Positions 17,534-29,707 are shown, counted from the first letter of the stretch. The stretch is DNA of 64,000 nucleotides from Erythrobacter fulvus (GCF_028595285.1 NZ_JAQQXQ010000005.1:227475-291474); one strand, 5' to 3'. The notes: a model not told the origin generated them from the letters alone. Numbers and translations are program-made.

Positions 17534-17840
17534 GCCACCAATGCCCGCGTGTAGCACCGCCCTGCCGGTGGCGAGCGACCAGCCACGCCGAGCGGCCCCC
17601 GGTTGCGTGGGACAAAGGACAGAGCAGGGCGCGCCGGTCCTTGGCATGTCCACAGAAGGTGACTCGGAGAGCTAGAGGACATCAGAACAAGGAGTCCTAG
17701 CACAGCTATTTCAAAGTAGCACAAATGCTGCGCCACTCGGAGCGAATGCTCTCCAAGATTACCGTAAGCTGATCCGAATTGACAATCTATTAAATTCTAT
17801 GGATATTTTGGTGTGAGGATTTGATGCGGGGCCAACCCTG
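17534..17840. other. Composition boundary upstream of the YaaC-like gene
   Basis: The sequence changes here from very GC-rich to AT-rich (from about 17690 onward). No gene is supported. A sigma70-like promoter at 17779-17807 is listed separately. The boundary marks the left edge of probably acquired DNA. Confidence 0.5.
17779..17807 (+). promoter_or_regulatory. Sigma70-like promoter of the YaaC-like gene
   Basis: TTGACA (17779-17784), 17-nt spacer, GATATT (17802-17807); start codon 33 nt downstream of the -10. Confidence 0.55.
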
Positions 17841-18974
17841 ATGAGATTGCATGATCCACGGATTGGTGACGAAGTCGTGGTGCGGACGCGACCCGTCGCT
17901 TTCTCATTTTTCCCCACCATTCAAGGCAGCAGACGTGAAGCGATGCAGTCTATCGTCTTCTCAAGCGATCCTTGGAACATAATTTCTCATGAAATAAATA
18001 AAATATCGCATGATAAGCAACGCGATCAGGCGCTGGCATTCTTGGCGCAGGCCAGAGATTTTTTTAATGCTTCTAGTGAATCTGATATTAGTGCCGCAAA
18101 GCCATTATTGCTATATTATTCATTTTTAAATCTTGCAAAATGTTACATTTCTAAAAAAACGGGAAGGGTTCTTGGTCGAGTTCATCACGGCTTGTCGGAA
18201 AATTTGCCTACAACTCAAGGGGCGATCCATGGAGAGGTTAGAGTTTACGTTGATCCACAGCCGCGAGACAAGGTATTCCAGCTATTTGCAGAAGCGCTCA
18301 ATTCACCCATAAATAATAATAATGGATCGAATAATTTTTTGATCAGATCGGAAGATTTTTTATCGCAAATTTTGATAGGACACCGAGTCTTTTGCAATGG
18401 GGAGGGTTTAAAAGAGAAATTTGTAAGCATTGAGGATATAAAGTATGTGCATGATCCTATAACAAAAGAGATTTGGTTGAGGGTCCGATATTTTGCTGAT
18501 GATTTTAAAAGGTTAAGTTATCCATTGACTTCATTGTCAAAATCTCTTTCCGGCGGCGTTGATTGGAGGAATGTGAATTGCGACAGACAGCAATCTGGTA
18601 GGAGGTTGATCGAGGCGGAAACCATGAACGTTTGGGGGTATACCCAGCGACCATCTCAAGCGATTGGCGAGATTAGCAAGGCTGTTCGGGGGCTTGTCTG
18701 GAGGAGCGTAATTTCAATTCCGCCTTATAGAAAGTACTATGTATATAGACCTACTCAGGCTCAATTTCTTATGAATCAGCTTTTGTCGATATATTTGGCA
18801 ACTTTTTATTTAGGTTCCATAACGCGATACAAGCCTGAAGAGTTTGATAAGATTTTGAAGAGCGATATTGGGCCCTTTGTCATGGAGTTTTTTGCGAACC
18901 AACCTGCGCAATTTTTGTATCTCATGGCTTCTGAATTTGCTGAGCAGGAAGTGGCCCGGGCTGCGATAATTTAG
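17841..18974 (+). CDS. YaaC-like protein, AT-rich, probably horizontally acquired
   Basis: 377 residues. The central part resembles the YaaC family: AQARDFFNASS, then AAKPLLLYYSFLNLAKCYI, VLGRVHHGLSEN, and later RPTQAQFLMNQLLSIYLATF with a C-terminal YLMASEFAEQEVARA. YaaC function is unknown; members are all-helical and are often found in mobile or defence-rich regions. The gene is conspicuously AT-rich, with codons such as AAT, ATA and TTT that its neighbours avoid, and sits alone between a repeat cluster and the str ribosomal operon. ATG 17841 gives full length, but the N-terminal about 38 residues before MQSIVFSS might be over-called. Confidence 0.65.
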   Translation: MRLHDPRIGDEVVVRTRPVAFSFFPTIQGSRREAMQSIVFSSDPWNIISHEINKISHDKQRDQALAFLAQARDFFNASSESDISAAKPLLLYYSFLNLAKCYISKKTGRVLGRVHHGLSENLPTTQGAIHGEVRVYVDPQPRDKVFQLFAEALNSPINNNNGSNNFLIRSEDFLSQILIGHRVFCNGEGLKEKFVSIEDIKYVHDPITKEIWLRVRYFADDFKRLSYPLTSLSKSLSGGVDWRNVNCDRQQSGRRLIEAETMNVWGYTQRPSQAIGEISKAVRGLVWRSVISIPPYRKYYVYRPTQAQFLMNQLLSIYLATFYLGSITRYKPEEFDKILKSDIGPFVMEFFANQPAQFLYLMASEFAEQEVARAAII

Positions 18975-19315
18975 CTTGCGTAGCGTACGTTGACACTCCA
19001 ACTCATGCCTTGACCCCCACCCCAAACCCGCCTAGGGGCGCGCATCTTCCGGGGCCTCCCCGGTATGAGCTGAACATTGCCGGTGCGTTCTCTCCGCGAG
19101 GGCAGCCGTCAAAGTAACCCGGTGGCCGAAGGGCCTGACGATAAGGGTGGAGCGTTTCGGCTTGTGTGACGGCAGATGGTCCGCGATCGCGGGCAGGTCT
19201 GCCGGCTGGGTTCCGGATCAGGTCCGGGACACTGGCCTCGCGCAAGGCAATCCTCTCTCCCTACCAAATCGTCCGGCACCCGTGCTCACCATCAACCTGG
19301 TGAAGTGAGAACTTA
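18975..19315. other. Leader region of the str operon
   Basis: 341 nt. It carries the putative rpsL promoter (19010-19038) and hence a long leader of about 270 nt. A CCGGATCAGGTCCGG palindrome at about 19211-19225 looks like a sphingomonad dispersed repeat. GAGAACTTA precedes the rpsL ATG; the Shine-Dalgarno is the upstream AAGTGAGAA. No peptide is supported. Confidence 0.5.
19010..19038 (+). promoter_or_regulatory. Putative str operon promoter
   Basis: TTGACC (19010-19015), 17-nt spacer, TAGGGG (19033-19038). The -10 is weak, but the -35 and spacing match the promoters seen before rpsJ and rpsM in this window. Confidence 0.4.
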
Positions 19316-19687
19316 ATGCCGACGATCAACCAGCTGGTCCGCAAGGGCCGCGTTCCGCAGAAGGCCAAGTCCAAGGTCCCTGCGATGGAGCAGAACCCGC
19401 AGAAGCGCGGCGTCTGCACCCGCGTCTACACGACGACCCCGAAGAAGCCGAACTCGGCGCTGCGCAAGGTGGCCAAGGTCCGCCTGACCAACCAGCGCGA
19501 AGTCATCAGCTACATCCCCGGCGAAGGCCACAACCTGCAGGAGCACAGCGTCGTGCTGATCCGCGGCGGGCGTGTGCGCGACCTTCCGGGCGTTCGCTAC
19601 CACGTGCTGCGCGGCGTGCTCGACACCCAGGGTGTCAAGGACCGCAAGCAGTCGCGTTCGAAGTACGGCGCCAAGCGTCCGAAGTAA
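19316..19687 (+). CDS. rpsL: 30S ribosomal protein S12
   Basis: 123 residues, the usual length. S12 sits at the decoding centre and affects accuracy and streptomycin sensitivity. [19 protein letters not shown] carries the wild-type Lys of the streptomycin loop, and [20 protein letters not shown] carries the second loop, so no resistance substitution is visible. First gene of rpsL-rpsG-fusA-tuf. rpoBC, which precedes it in many bacteria, is not adjacent; an AT-rich foreign-looking gene lies upstream instead. Confidence 0.99.
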   Translation: MPTINQLVRKGRVPQKAKSKVPAMEQNPQKRGVCTRVYTTTPKKPNSALRKVAKVRLTNQREVISYIPGEGHNLQEHSVVLIRGGRVRDLPGVRYHVLRGVLDTQGVKDRKQSRSKYGAKRPK

Positions 19688-19707
19688 GGTTTCACGCGGC
19701 GGCGGTC

Positions 19708-19766
19708 CTCATCCCCACCCGGGCACCTTCACGAAGGTATCCTTTGGGTGGCCGGGTGGGGGTGAG
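19708..19766 (+). promoter_or_regulatory. Large hairpin between rpsL and rpsG
   Basis: CTCATCCCCACCCGGG (19708-19723) pairs with GCCGGGTGGGGGTGAG (19751-19766), with an inner ACCTTC/GAAGGT hairpin. In E. coli the S12-S7 intercistronic RNA is the S7 autoregulation target, and this hairpin could play that role. There is no T-tract, so simple termination is unlikely. Confidence 0.45.
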
Positions 19767-19824
19767 GGCCGGTGCCGCAGGGCGCTCACGGATGTGAGCG
19801 GCCACTCCGAAGGAGTTTAAAAAC

Positions 19825-20295
19825 ATGTCACGTCGTCGTCGTCCCGAGAAGCGGGAAATCCTGCCTGATCCGCAGTACGGAGATCAGGTTCTGTCGAAGT
19901 TCATGAACAACCTCATGCTCGACGGGAAGAAGGCCGTTGCCGAAAAGATCGTCTACGGTGCGCTCGAAACGGTCGAGGCCAAGGCCAAGGCCGACCCGAT
20001 CCAGCTGTTCCACGATGCGCTGAACAACGTGAAGCCGCAGGTCGAGGTCCGCAGCCGCCGCGTCGGTGGTGCGACCTACCAGGTGCCCGTCGAAGTGCGC
20101 CCCGAGCGTGCCCAGGCGCTGGCGATCCGCTGGCTGATCTCGGCCGCGCGCGGTCGTCCGGAAACCACCATGGCCGCACGTCTGTCGGGCGAGCTGATGG
20201 ATGCTGCCAACAACCGCGGCAATGCCGTGAAGAAGCGCGAGGACACGCACCGCATGGCGGACGCGAACCGCGCCTTCTCGCACTACCGCTGGTAA
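19825..20295 (+). CDS. rpsG: 30S ribosomal protein S7
   Basis: 156 residues, full length. It nucleates assembly of the 30S head and contacts the E-site t[23 protein letters not shown] and the C-terminal [13 protein letters not shown] are typical of alphaproteobacterial S7. GAAGGAGTTTAAAAAC gives a strong ribosome-binding site. The 137-nt gap before it contains the hairpin described above. Confidence 0.99.
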   Translation: MSRRRRPEKREILPDPQYGDQVLSKFMNNLMLDGKKAVAEKIVYGALETVEAKAKADPIQLFHDALNNVKPQVEVRSRRVGGATYQVPVEVRPERAQALAIRWLISAARGRPETTMAARLSGELMDAANNRGNAVKKREDTHRMADANRAFSHYRW

Positions 20296-20405
20296 GTCCG
20301 TTGATTGTGGGCAGCCGGGGGCTTTGGTCTTTCGGCTGTCACAATCATCCCTATATGGGGCGCTGACCGCACGCTGGCGGCCCCCACACTCGTAAGGAAC
20401 CTGAT

Positions 20406-22538
<2,133 letters not shown>

Positions 22539-22555
22539 GCCGGCATCACGGTCTA

Positions 22556-22590
22556 GGGGCGGCGCCTGATTCTGCGGGCGCCGCCTTTCT
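22556..22590 (+). terminator. GC-rich hairpin between fusA and tuf
   Basis: GGGGCGGCGCC (22556-22566) pairs with GGCGCCGCC (22576-22584), followed by TTTCTC. It is probably a partial terminator allowing extra tuf expression. Confidence 0.55.
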
Positions 22591-22632
22591 CCCGCGAACA
22601 CATCGTTTCATTCAAGAAGGTACACCAGAGAA

Positions 22633-23823
22633 ATGGCCAAGGAAAAATTCCAGCGGAACAAGCCGCACTGCAACATCGGCACCATCGGTCACGTTGACCA
22701 TGGCAAGACCACGCTGACCGCCGCGATCACCAAGGTGATGGCTGAAACCTACGGCGGTGCCGCCGTGGACTTCGCCAACATCGACAAGGCTCCGGAAGAG
22801 CGTGAGCGCGGGATCACCATCTCGACCGCACACGTCGAGTATGAATCGGCTGCCCGTCACTACGCGCACGTCGACTGCCCGGGTCACGCCGACTACGTGA
22901 AGAACATGATCACCGGTGCCGCCCAGATGGACGGCGCGATCCTGGTGGTGAACGCTGCCGACGGCCCGATGCCGCAGACCCGCGAGCACATCCTGCTCGC
23001 CCGTCAGGTCGGCGTGCCGGCGCTGGTCGTGTACATGAACAAGGTCGACCAGGTCGATGACGAGGAAATCCTCGAGCTCGTCGAACTCGAAGTGCGCGAA
23101 CTGCTTTCGTCGTATGACTTCGACGGCGACAACATTCCGATCATCAAGGGTTCGGCTCTGGCCGCTCTTGAAGGCCGCGACGACAACATCGGCAAGGAAT
23201 CGATCATCGCGCTCATCAACGCGGTCGACGAGTACATTCCGCAGCCCGATCGTCCGGTCGACAAGGACTTCCTGATGCCGATCGAAGACGTGTTCTCGAT
23301 CTCGGGTCGCGGCACCGTGGTGACCGGCCGTATCGAAACCGGCGTTGTCAACGTTGGTGACGAAGTCGAAATCGTCGGCATCAAGGACACCCGCAAGACC
23401 ACCGTCACCGGCGTGGAAATGTTCCGCAAGCTGCTCGATCGCGGTGAAGCCGGCGACAACGTCGGTGCCCTGATCCGCGGCGTCGGCCGTGAAGAAGTCG
23501 AGCGTGGCCAGGTTCTTTGCAAGCCCGGTTCGGTCAAGCCGCACACCGAGTTCGAAGCCGAAGTCTACGTGCTGTCGAAGGACGAAGGTGGCCGTCACAC
23601 GCCGTTCTTCGCCAACTACCGCCCGCAGTTCTACTTCCGCACCACCGACGTGACCGGCGAAGTGATCCTTCCCGAAGGCACCGAAATGGTGATGCCGGGC
23701 GACAACGTCTCGATCGGTGTCAAGCTGATCGCGCCGATCGCCATGGACGAAGGCCTGCGCTTCGCGATCCGCGAAGGCGGCCGCACCGTCGGCTCGGGCG
23801 TGGTGGCGAAGATCACCAAGTAA
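22633..23823 (+). CDS. tuf: Elongation factor Tu
   Basis: 396 residues. GTPase delivering aminoacyl-tRNA: G1 [16 protein letters not shown], switch region [17 protein letters not shown]3 [13 protein letters not shown]4 NKVDQVDD, and domain III with [10 protein letters not shown] and [14 protein letters not shown] end. Full length with a strong AAGAAGG ribosome-binding site. Many proteobacteria carry a second tuf copy elsewhere, which cannot be judged here. Confidence 0.99.
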   Translation: MAKEKFQRNKPHCNIGTIGHVDHGKTTLTAAITKVMAETYGGAAVDFANIDKAPEERERGITISTAHVEYESAARHYAHVDCPGHADYVKNMITGAAQMDGAILVVNAADGPMPQTREHILLARQVGVPALVVYMNKVDQVDDEEILELVELEVRELLSSYDFDGDNIPIIKGSALAALEGRDDNIGKESIIALINAVDEYIPQPDRPVDKDFLMPIEDVFSISGRGTVVTGRIETGVVNVGDEVEIVGIKDTRKTTVTGVEMFRKLLDRGEAGDNVGALIRGVGREEVERGQVLCKPGSVKPHTEFEAEVYVLSKDEGGRHTPFFANYRPQFYFRTTDVTGEVILPEGTEMVMPGDNVSIGVKLIAPIAMDEGLRFAIREGGRTVGSGVVAKITK

Positions 23824-23856
23824 GCTTCGCGCTCCGCACCGGAGCGTGACGACATC

Positions 23857-23893
23857 AAGGGGCCCGGTACCATCATGGTGCCGGGCCCTTTTG
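23857..23893 (+). terminator. Intrinsic terminator of the str operon
   Basis: AAGGGGCCCGGTACC (23857-23871) pairs perfectly with GGTGCCGGGCCCTT (23878-23891), closed by a short ATCAT loop and followed by TTGGTT. Strong stem just after tuf. Confidence 0.85.
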
Positions 23894-24151
23894 GTTGAGG
23901 GAACCGATGGTTTTCCCGGCCGGTGGGGCAGGGCGCAAACGCCTGCGCAAATCATCGCAGTTCGGGGGTTGCCAGAATCCCTCCCGCTCCGTATAGGCGC
24001 GGCTCCGCAACGGGGATTCGTTTCCGTTGCAACGAAATTCATGAGGGCCGCCCGCCTACGGGAAACCGGAAAATGGCGGGGCCGGCCTTTGTTTTTTGGG
24101 AAATGCCGGTCAACCGGCGGATCCTTGGCTCTTTCGCATCGGTAGTAGGAC
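23894..24151. other. S10 operon upstream region
   Basis: 258 nt between the tuf terminator and rpsJ. It contains the promoter at 23969-23997, leaving a leader of about 150 nt. The leader includes CCGGCCTTTGTTTTTTGGG, a U-rich stretch that could belong to a transcription-attenuation device. No ORF is supported. Confidence 0.5.
23969..23997 (+). promoter_or_regulatory. S10 operon promoter
   Basis: TTGCCA (23969-23974) then GTATAG (23991-23996, 16-nt spacer) or TATAGG (17-nt spacer). Best sigma70-like match in the gap. Confidence 0.6.
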
Positions 24152-24463
24152 ATGGAAGCTCAGAATATCCGCATTCGCCTCAAGGCGTTCGATCACCGCG
24201 TTCTGGATCAGGCCACCGGCGAAATCGCCGATACGGCCCGTCGGACCGGCGCTCTTATTCGTGGCCCCATTCCCCTGCCGACGCGTATCGAGAAGTTCAC
24301 CGTGAACCGCGGCCCGCACATCGACAAGAAGTCGCGCGAGCAGTTCGAGGTGCGCACCTACAAGCGGCTGCTCGACATCGTGCAGCCGAACGCCCAGACG
24401 GTCGATGCTCTGATGAAGCTCGATCTGGCTGCCGGCGTGAACGTTGAGATCAAGCTGGCGTAA
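24152..24463 (+). CDS. rpsJ: 30S ribosomal protein S10
   Basis: 103 residues, full length. It is a 30S head protein and also the NusG/NusB antitermination partner (NusE). [20 protein letters not shown] and the loop [20 protein letters not shown] are diagnostic. First gene of the S10 operon. Unlike most junctions in the operon, it is followed by a 269-nt structured gap before rplC. Confidence 0.99.
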   Translation: MEAQNIRIRLKAFDHRVLDQATGEIADTARRTGALIRGPIPLPTRIEKFTVNRGPHIDKKSREQFEVRTYKRLLDIVQPNAQTVDALMKLDLAAGVNVEIKLA

Positions 24464-24732
24464 GCTAGCCGAAATGCCCCCGTCTACGGATGGGGGCCTC
24501 TATCGTTGGGGCGCAAAGCGCCCCGCCTGACGATAGGGTGGATACCGCCGGAGAAATCTCCGGGCTGCGTCCCCCGTCTCGCTCCAGCGGCCATCAGGCC
24601 AGCGGAGCACTCAGCCCGGACGGGGCGATGCATGACAATTCGGGCTGAAACCGGGCTGCGGCGCTTTGTCGCAGTTCGCCACGCACCTTGCGGATGGTCC
24701 GTAGGGTGCCTCTGTTGAGGAGTAACAAGACG
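24464..24732 (+). promoter_or_regulatory. Structured rpsJ-rplC intercistronic region
   Basis: 269 nt, far longer than other gaps in this operon. It contains GCCCCCGT-ATGGGGGC at about 24474-24495, GGGGCGCAAAGCGCCCC at about 24508-24524, and further GC-rich pairings (CCCGGACGGGG, CGGGCTGAAACCGGGCTG). It could be a regulatory leader for rplC onward. No ORF is supported. Function is inferred only from length and structure. Confidence 0.4.
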
Positions 24733-25527
24733 ATGCGCACCGGCGTGATCGCAAAGAAAGTCGGGATGACCCGCCTCTTCCACGAGGACGGACGGCACGT
24801 GCCCGTGACCGTTCTCGCACTGGAAGATTGCCAGGTGGTGTCGCACCGCACCGCTGACCGCGATGGCTATTTCGCAGTCCAGCTCGGCGCGGGCGAAGCC
24901 AAGCAGAAGAATGTCGCCAAGCCGCAGCGCGAGCACTTCGCCAAGGCTGACGTCGGCCTGAAGAAGCAGGTCGCCGAATTCCGCGTGGAAAGCGAAGACG
25001 CGCTCGTGCCCGTCGGCGCGACCATCAGTGCGGATCACTTCGTTGCCGGCCAGAAGGTCGACATCACCGGCCACACGCAGGGCAAGGGCTTTGCGGGCGC
25101 CATGAAGCGCTGGGGCTTCGGCGGTATGCGCGCCACCCACGGCGTGTCGATCTCGCACCGTGCGCATGGTTCGACCGGTAACCGCCAGGATCCGGGCCGC
25201 GTGTTCAAGGGCAAGAAGATGGCCGGCCACATGGGCGACCGTCAGCGCACCCAGCAGAACCTCGAAATTGTCCGCACCGACGCCGAGCGCGGTCTGCTGT
25301 TCGTGAAGGGCTCGGTTCCGGGTTCGAAGAATGGCTGGCTGCTCGTGCGCGACGCGGTCAAGCTGCCGCTTCCCGAAGGCCTGCCGTTCCCCGGCGCCGT
25401 GATCGAGAAGAAGGCTCCGCAGGCTGACGAGACCCCCTCGGTTGCCGAAACCGCTGCCGAAGACGTGGTCGTGACCGAAGCTCCTGAAGCGGAAGCTCCG
25501 GCCAGCGAAGAAAACAAGGAAGGCTGA
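24733..25527 (+). CDS. rplC: 50S ribosomal protein L3
   Basis: 264 residues; the core ([20 protein letters not shown] ... [20 protein letters not shown]) is L3. L3 reaches the peptidyl-transferase centre and its Gln is a methylation target. ATG 24733 follows GAGGAG by 9 nt; an upstream in-frame ATG at 24688 is rejected. About 45 C-terminal residues after the normal end are Ala/Glu-rich ([20 protein letters not shown]), a disordered acidic tail seen in sphingomonad L3. Confidence 0.97.
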   Translation: MRTGVIAKKVGMTRLFHEDGRHVPVTVLALEDCQVVSHRTADRDGYFAVQLGAGEAKQKNVAKPQREHFAKADVGLKKQVAEFRVESEDALVPVGATISADHFVAGQKVDITGHTQGKGFAGAMKRWGFGGMRATHGVSISHRAHGSTGNRQDPGRVFKGKKMAGHMGDRQRTQQNLEIVRTDAERGLLFVKGSVPGSKNGWLLVRDAVKLPLPEGLPFPGAVIEKKAPQADETPSVAETAAEDVVVTEAPEAEAPASEENKEG

Positions 25528-25530
25528 GCC

Positions 25531-26154
25531 ATGAAGGTGAAGGTTCAGAAAATCGACGGGAAGGCGTCGGGCGATATCGAACTGTCGGATGACGTGTTCG
25601 CGATCGAACCGCGCGCCGATATCCTGCACCGGGTCGTGACCTGGCAGCTCGAGAACCGCCGCGGCACCGCCCGCCCGACGCGTGAGCGTTCGGACGTGGC
25701 GCGCACCGGCAAGAAGTTCGGCAAGCAGAAGGGCGGTGGTACCGCCCGTCACGGTGACCGTGCAGCTCCGATCTTCATCGGCGGCGGCAAGGCTCACGGT
25801 GCGCGCAAGCGTGACTTCGAGCAGTCGCTCAACAAGAAGATCCGTGCGCTCGGCCTGAAGATGGCGCTTTCGAGCAAGGCCAAGGACGGTCTGGTGGTGG
25901 TCGACAGCCTCGCGCTGGCCGATGCCAAGACCAAGATCCTCAAGGGTCACCTCGCCAAGGCCGGTCTTTCGGGCAAGGTGCTGGTGATCGACGGCGAACA
26001 GGTCGACGCGGGCTTCAAGAAGGCTGCGGGCAACCTGCCGGGCATCAATGTGCTCCCGGCTATGGGCGCAAACGTCTACGACATCCTCAACCACGACACG
26101 CTGGTGCTGACCAAGGCCGCTGTCGAAAAGCTGGAGGCGCGCTTCAATGGCTAA
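25531..26154 (+). CDS. rplD: 50S ribosomal protein L4
   Basis: 207 residues, full length. Exit-tunnel protein; in E. coli it also autoregulates the S10 operon. The tunnel loop [20 protein letters not shown] and the ends [18 protein letters not shown] and [10 protein letters not shown] are clear. It starts 3 nt after rplC and overlaps rplW by 8 nt, so the three are translationally coupled. Confidence 0.99.
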   Translation: MKVKVQKIDGKASGDIELSDDVFAIEPRADILHRVVTWQLENRRGTARPTRERSDVARTGKKFGKQKGGGTARHGDRAAPIFIGGGKAHGARKRDFEQSLNKKIRALGLKMALSSKAKDGLVVVDSLALADAKTKILKGHLAKAGLSGKVLVIDGEQVDAGFKKAAGNLPGINVLPAMGANVYDILNHDTLVLTKAAVEKLEARFNG

Positions 26155-26455
26155 GAAGCAGACCGTCGATGCGCGTCATTACGACGTGATCCTCGCCCCC
26201 CACATCACCGAGAAGTCCACCCTCGCGTCAGAACAGAACGCGGTGGTCTTCAAGGTGGCGCGGGACGCCACCAAGCCCCAGATCAAGGAAGCCATCGAAG
26301 CGATCTACGACAAGAAGGTCGTCGCGGTGAACACCCTGGTCATGAAGGGCAAGACCAAGCGCTGGAAGGGCAAGGCCTATCAGCGCACCGACGTGAAGAA
26401 GGCGATCGTCACCCTCGCCGAGGGTGAAATGATCGACATCACCAGCGGTATCTGA
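26147..26455 (+). CDS. rplW: 50S ribosomal protein L23
   Basis: 102 residues. Tunnel-exit protein that docks SRP and trigger factor. [18 protein letters not shown] and [18 protein letters not shown] are family marks. The ATG lies in the end of rplD (ATGGCTAA overlap). Confidence 0.98.
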   Translation: MAKKQTVDARHYDVILAPHITEKSTLASEQNAVVFKVARDATKPQIKEAIEAIYDKKVVAVNTLVMKGKTKRWKGKAYQRTDVKKAIVTLAEGEMIDITSGI

Positions 26456-26478
26456 GGCCAAGGGACAGGACACGAACA

Positions 26479-27315
26479 ATGGCACTCAAAAACTACAAGC
26501 CGACCAGTCCCGCTCGCCGCGGTCTGATTCTGGTCGACAAGTCGGCCCTGTGGAAGGGCAAGCCGGTCAAGGCGCTTACCGAAGGCAAGCGCAAGACCGG
26601 TGGCCGTAACAACAAGGGCCATGTCACCTCGCGTGGCATCGCCGGTGGTCACAAGCAAAAGTACCGCTACATCGACTTCAAGCGTCGCAAGTGGGACATG
26701 CCGGCTACCGTCGAGCGTCTGGAATACGACCCGAACCGCACCGCGTTCATCGCTCTCGTCAAGTACGAGGACGGCGAGCAGGCCTACATCATCGCGCCGC
26801 AGCGTCTCGCTGTGGGTGACCAGGTTGTTGCCGGCGAAAAGGTCGATACCAAGCCGGGCAACGCGATGTTGCTGGGCCAGATGCCGGTCGGCACCATCTG
26901 CCACAACGTGGAGATGAAGCCGGGCAAGGGTGGCCAGATCGCCCGTTCGGCCGGTACCTATGTGCAGGTCGTCGGTCGTGACCGCGCGATGGTCATCGTC
27001 CGCCTCAATTCGGGCGAGCAGCGTTACCTGCGCGCCGATTGCATGGGCACGGTGGGTGCGGTTTCGAACCCCGACAACGCCAACCAGAACTTTGCCAAGG
27101 CCGGCCGTAGCCGCTGGATGGGCAAGCGTCCGCTGACCCGCGGCGTTGCGAAGAACCCGGTCGACCACCCGCACGGTGGTGGTGAAGGCCGCACCTCGGG
27201 TGGCCGTCATCCGGTTACCCCGTGGGGCAAGCCGACCAAGGGTGCCCGCACGCGCCACAACAAGCAGACGGACAAGATGATCATCCGTTCGCGTCACGCG
27301 AAGAAGAAGAGGTAA
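26479..27315 (+). CDS. rplB: 50S ribosomal protein L2
   Basis: 278 residues, full length. Peptidyl-transferase-centre protein. [30 protein letters not shown] and the conserved [17 protein letters not shown] loop with its key His are present. It is followed after 6 nt by rpsS. Confidence 0.99.
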   Translation: MALKNYKPTSPARRGLILVDKSALWKGKPVKALTEGKRKTGGRNNKGHVTSRGIAGGHKQKYRYIDFKRRKWDMPATVERLEYDPNRTAFIALVKYEDGEQAYIIAPQRLAVGDQVVAGEKVDTKPGNAMLLGQMPVGTICHNVEMKPGKGGQIARSAGTYVQVVGRDRAMVIVRLNSGEQRYLRADCMGTVGAVSNPDNANQNFAKAGRSRWMGKRPLTRGVAKNPVDHPHGGGEGRTSGGRHPVTPWGKPTKGARTRHNKQTDKMIIRSRHAKKKR

Positions 27316-27321
27316 GAGACG

Positions 27322-27597
27322 ATGGCACGTTCCGTCTGGAAAGGTCCGTTTGTCGAGCTGAGCCTGCTGAAAAAGGCAGAGGAAGCGCAGGAAACCACGA
27401 ATGCCAAGCCGATCAAGACTTGGTCGCGGCGTTCGACGATCCTGCCGCAGTTCGTCGGGCTCACCTTCAACGTCTATAACGGGCACAAGTTTATCCCCGT
27501 TTCGGTTTCGGAAGAAATGGTCGGCCACAAGCTCGGCGAATTCGCGCCCACGCGCACGTTCCCCGGTCACGCTGCCGACAAGAAGGGCAAGCGCTAA
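27322..27597 (+). CDS. rpsS: 30S ribosomal protein S19
   Basis: 91 residues. 30S head protein contacting S13 and the A-site finger. [20 protein letters not shown] and [20 protein letters not shown] identify it. The stop shares its last base with the rplV ATG. Confidence 0.99.
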   Translation: MARSVWKGPFVELSLLKKAEEAQETTNAKPIKTWSRRSTILPQFVGLTFNVYNGHKFIPVSVSEEMVGHKLGEFAPTRTFPGHAADKKGKR

Positions 27598-27974
27598 TGG
27601 GCAAGGCAAAGGCACCCCGCCGCGTGGGCGATAACGAGGCGCTGGCCGTCGGCACCACCATCCGTGGTTCGGCGCAGAAGCTCAACCTCGTTGCGGCCCT
27701 GATCCGCGGCAAGAAGGCCGAAGAGGCGATGAACATCCTCGCCTTTTCGAAGCGGGCGATGGCACGCGATGCAAGCAAGGTGCTCGCATCGGCAATCGCC
27801 AATGCCGAGAACAACCATAACCTCGACGTCGATGCGCTGATCGTGGCCGAAGCTTCGGTTGGCAAGTCGGTGACGATGAAGCGGTTCCACACCCGCGGCC
27901 GCGGCAAGTCGACCCGTATCCTCAAGCCGTTCAGCCGGCTGCGGATCGTCGTGCGCGAAGCAGAAGAGGCGTAA
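27597..27974 (+). CDS. rplV: 50S ribosomal protein L22
   Basis: 125 residues. Its hairpin lines the exit tunnel. [40 protein letters not shown] and [20 protein letters not shown] are present; the tunnel loop has no visible macrolide-resistance change. Start overlaps rpsS by one base (TAATGG). Confidence 0.98.
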   Translation: MGKAKAPRRVGDNEALAVGTTIRGSAQKLNLVAALIRGKKAEEAMNILAFSKRAMARDASKVLASAIANAENNHNLDVDALIVAEASVGKSVTMKRFHTRGRGKSTRILKPFSRLRIVVREAEEA

Positions 27975-27977
27975 ACC

Positions 27978-28673
27978 ATGGGCCAGAAGAGCAATCCGAT
28001 CGGTCTGCGCCTGCAGATCAACCGCACCTGGGACAGCCGCTGGTACGCCGAAGGGCGTGACTATGCGGGCCTGCTCAAGGAAGACCTCGCAATCCGCAAG
28101 TACATCATGGAAAACCTGCCGCAGGCAGCGATTTCCAAGGTGGTGATCGAGCGTCCGGCCAAGCTGTGCCGCGTTTCGATCTATGCTGCGCGTCCGGGCG
28201 TCATCATCGGCAAGAAGGGCGCGGACATCGAAAAGCTGCGCTCCAAGCTCGCCACCATGACCGCGAGCGAAGTGAAGCTGAACATCGTCGAGATCCGCAA
28301 GCCGGAAATCGATGCCAAGCTCGTTGCGCAGGGCATCGCCGATCAGCTGGTGCGCCGCGTGGCGTTCCGCCGGGCGATGAAGCGTGCCGTGCAGTCCGCG
28401 CTGCGTCTGGGTGCCGAAGGTATCAAGATCGTGTGCGGCGGCCGTCTTGGCGGGGCGGAAATCGCTCGCGTCGAATGGTATCGCGAAGGCCGCGTTCCGC
28501 TCCACACGCTGCGTGCGAACATCGACTATGCCGAAGCCGAGGCGCTGACCGCCTACGGGATCATCGGCATCAAGTGCTGGATCTTCAAGGGCGAGATTCT
28601 CGCTCATGATCCGACCGCACAGGATCGCCTGATGATGGAAGCCCAGACTTCCGGCGTCCGTCCGGCTCGTTGA
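27978..28673 (+). CDS. rpsC: 30S ribosomal protein S3
   Basis: 231 residues. mRNA-entry-channel protein with a KH domain ([18 protein letters not shown]). [20 protein letters not shown] is the canonical N-terminus. Three nt after rplV. Confidence 0.99.
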   Translation: MGQKSNPIGLRLQINRTWDSRWYAEGRDYAGLLKEDLAIRKYIMENLPQAAISKVVIERPAKLCRVSIYAARPGVIIGKKGADIEKLRSKLATMTASEVKLNIVEIRKPEIDAKLVAQGIADQLVRRVAFRRAMKRAVQSALRLGAEGIKIVCGGRLGGAEIARVEWYREGRVPLHTLRANIDYAEAEALTAYGIIGIKCWIFKGEILAHDPTAQDRLMMEAQTSGVRPAR

Positions 28674-28684
28674 GGTAACAGACA

Positions 28685-29119
28685 ATGTTGCAACCGAAAA
28701 AAACCAAGTTCCGCAAGCAGTTCAAGGGCCGCATCAAGGGCGAAGCCAAGGGTGGCACCACCCTCAACTTCGGTTCCTACGGCCTCAAGGCGCTGGAGCC
28801 CGAGCGGGTTACCGCTCGCCAGATCGAAGCTGCGCGTCGTGCGATCACCCGTCACATCAAGCGCCAGGGCCGTCTGTGGATCCGCGTGTTCCCCGATGTG
28901 CCCGTGTCGAAGAAGCCTGCCGAAGTCCGTCAGGGTAAGGGCAAGGGTTCGGTCGAGTACTGGGCAGCCAAGGTGAAGCCGGGCCGCATCCTGTTCGAAC
29001 TCGACGGCGTGGCCGGCCCGCTGGCTGCCGAGGCGTTCGAGCGCGCGGCGATGAAGCTGCCGATCAAGACCAAGGTTGTCGCCCGTCTTGGCGACACCAG
29101 CCACCTGGGAGGCGAATAA
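28685..29119 (+). CDS. rplP: 50S ribosomal protein L16
   Basis: 144 residues. A-site tRNA-contacting protein. [38 protein letters not shown] and ALKLPIKTK-like end are clear; the 3' end shares a base with rpmC. Confidence 0.99.
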   Translation: MLQPKKTKFRKQFKGRIKGEAKGGTTLNFGSYGLKALEPERVTARQIEAARRAITRHIKRQGRLWIRVFPDVPVSKKPAEVRQGKGKGSVEYWAAKVKPGRILFELDGVAGPLAAEAFERAAMKLPIKTKVVARLGDTSHLGGE

Positions 29120-29331
29120 TGGCCGATATCGCGGACCTTCGCACCAAGACCGATGATCAGCTGGCGGCCGAGCTCACCGAGCTCAAGCGCGAGCAGTTCA
29201 ACCTGCGGTTCCAGGCTGCGACCAACCAGCTCGAGGCTCCCTCGCGCATCCGTCAGGTGCGCCGGAACATCGCGCAGATCAAGACGCTGCAATCCGAGCG
29301 CGCGGCCAAGGCCGCCGCTCAGAAGGCTTGA
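29119..29331 (+). CDS. rpmC: 50S ribosomal protein L29
   Basis: 70 residues. Small helical tunnel-exit protein: [20 protein letters not shown] and [14 protein letters not shown]. One-base overlap with rplP (TAATGG). Confidence 0.97.
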   Translation: MADIADLRTKTDDQLAAELTELKREQFNLRFQAATNQLEAPSRIRQVRRNIAQIKTLQSERAAKAAAQKA

Positions 29332-29341
29332 GGAGTAGACA

Positions 29342-29632
29342 ATGCCGAAGCGCATCCTGGTCGGGACTGTCACCTCCGACAAGACCGACAAGACCGTGAC
29401 CGTGAAGGTCGAACGCAAGGTGAAGCACCCGCTTTACGGGAAGATCATCCGTCGTTCGAAGAAGTATCACGCGCACGACGAGAACAATGAATACGCGGTG
29501 GGCGATGTCGTGCGGATCGAAGAGACCCGTCCGATTTCGAAGACCAAGACTTGGGCCGTGAAGGACCGGGTCGTCGCGGGCGGCACCCAGGCGGTCGAGG
29601 CTGATCTCGACGTCGCGGAAGCCGGCAACTGA
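29342..29632 (+). CDS. rpsQ: 30S ribosomal protein S17
   Basis: 96 residues; the last about 12 residues ([13 protein letters not shown]) extend beyond the usual end. OB-fold primary 16S binder: [52 protein letters not shown]. Followed by a 75-nt gap before rplN. Confidence 0.98.
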   Translation: MPKRILVGTVTSDKTDKTVTVKVERKVKHPLYGKIIRRSKKYHAHDENNEYAVGDVVRIEETRPISKTKTWAVKDRVVAGGTQAVEADLDVAEAGN

Positions 29633-29707
29633 ATTAGGCGTAAACGGAACTACCGGGCCCCGGTCGGATCGGGCGTCCCGGAAAGCCAGTGAGAAGGAAC
29701 CGGATCA

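Noticed and set aside
19003..19245. Minus-strand frame in the rpsL leader (contains VPDLIRNPA)
   Set aside because: This peptide string is the usual translation of a dispersed palindromic repeat in these genomes, not a gene.
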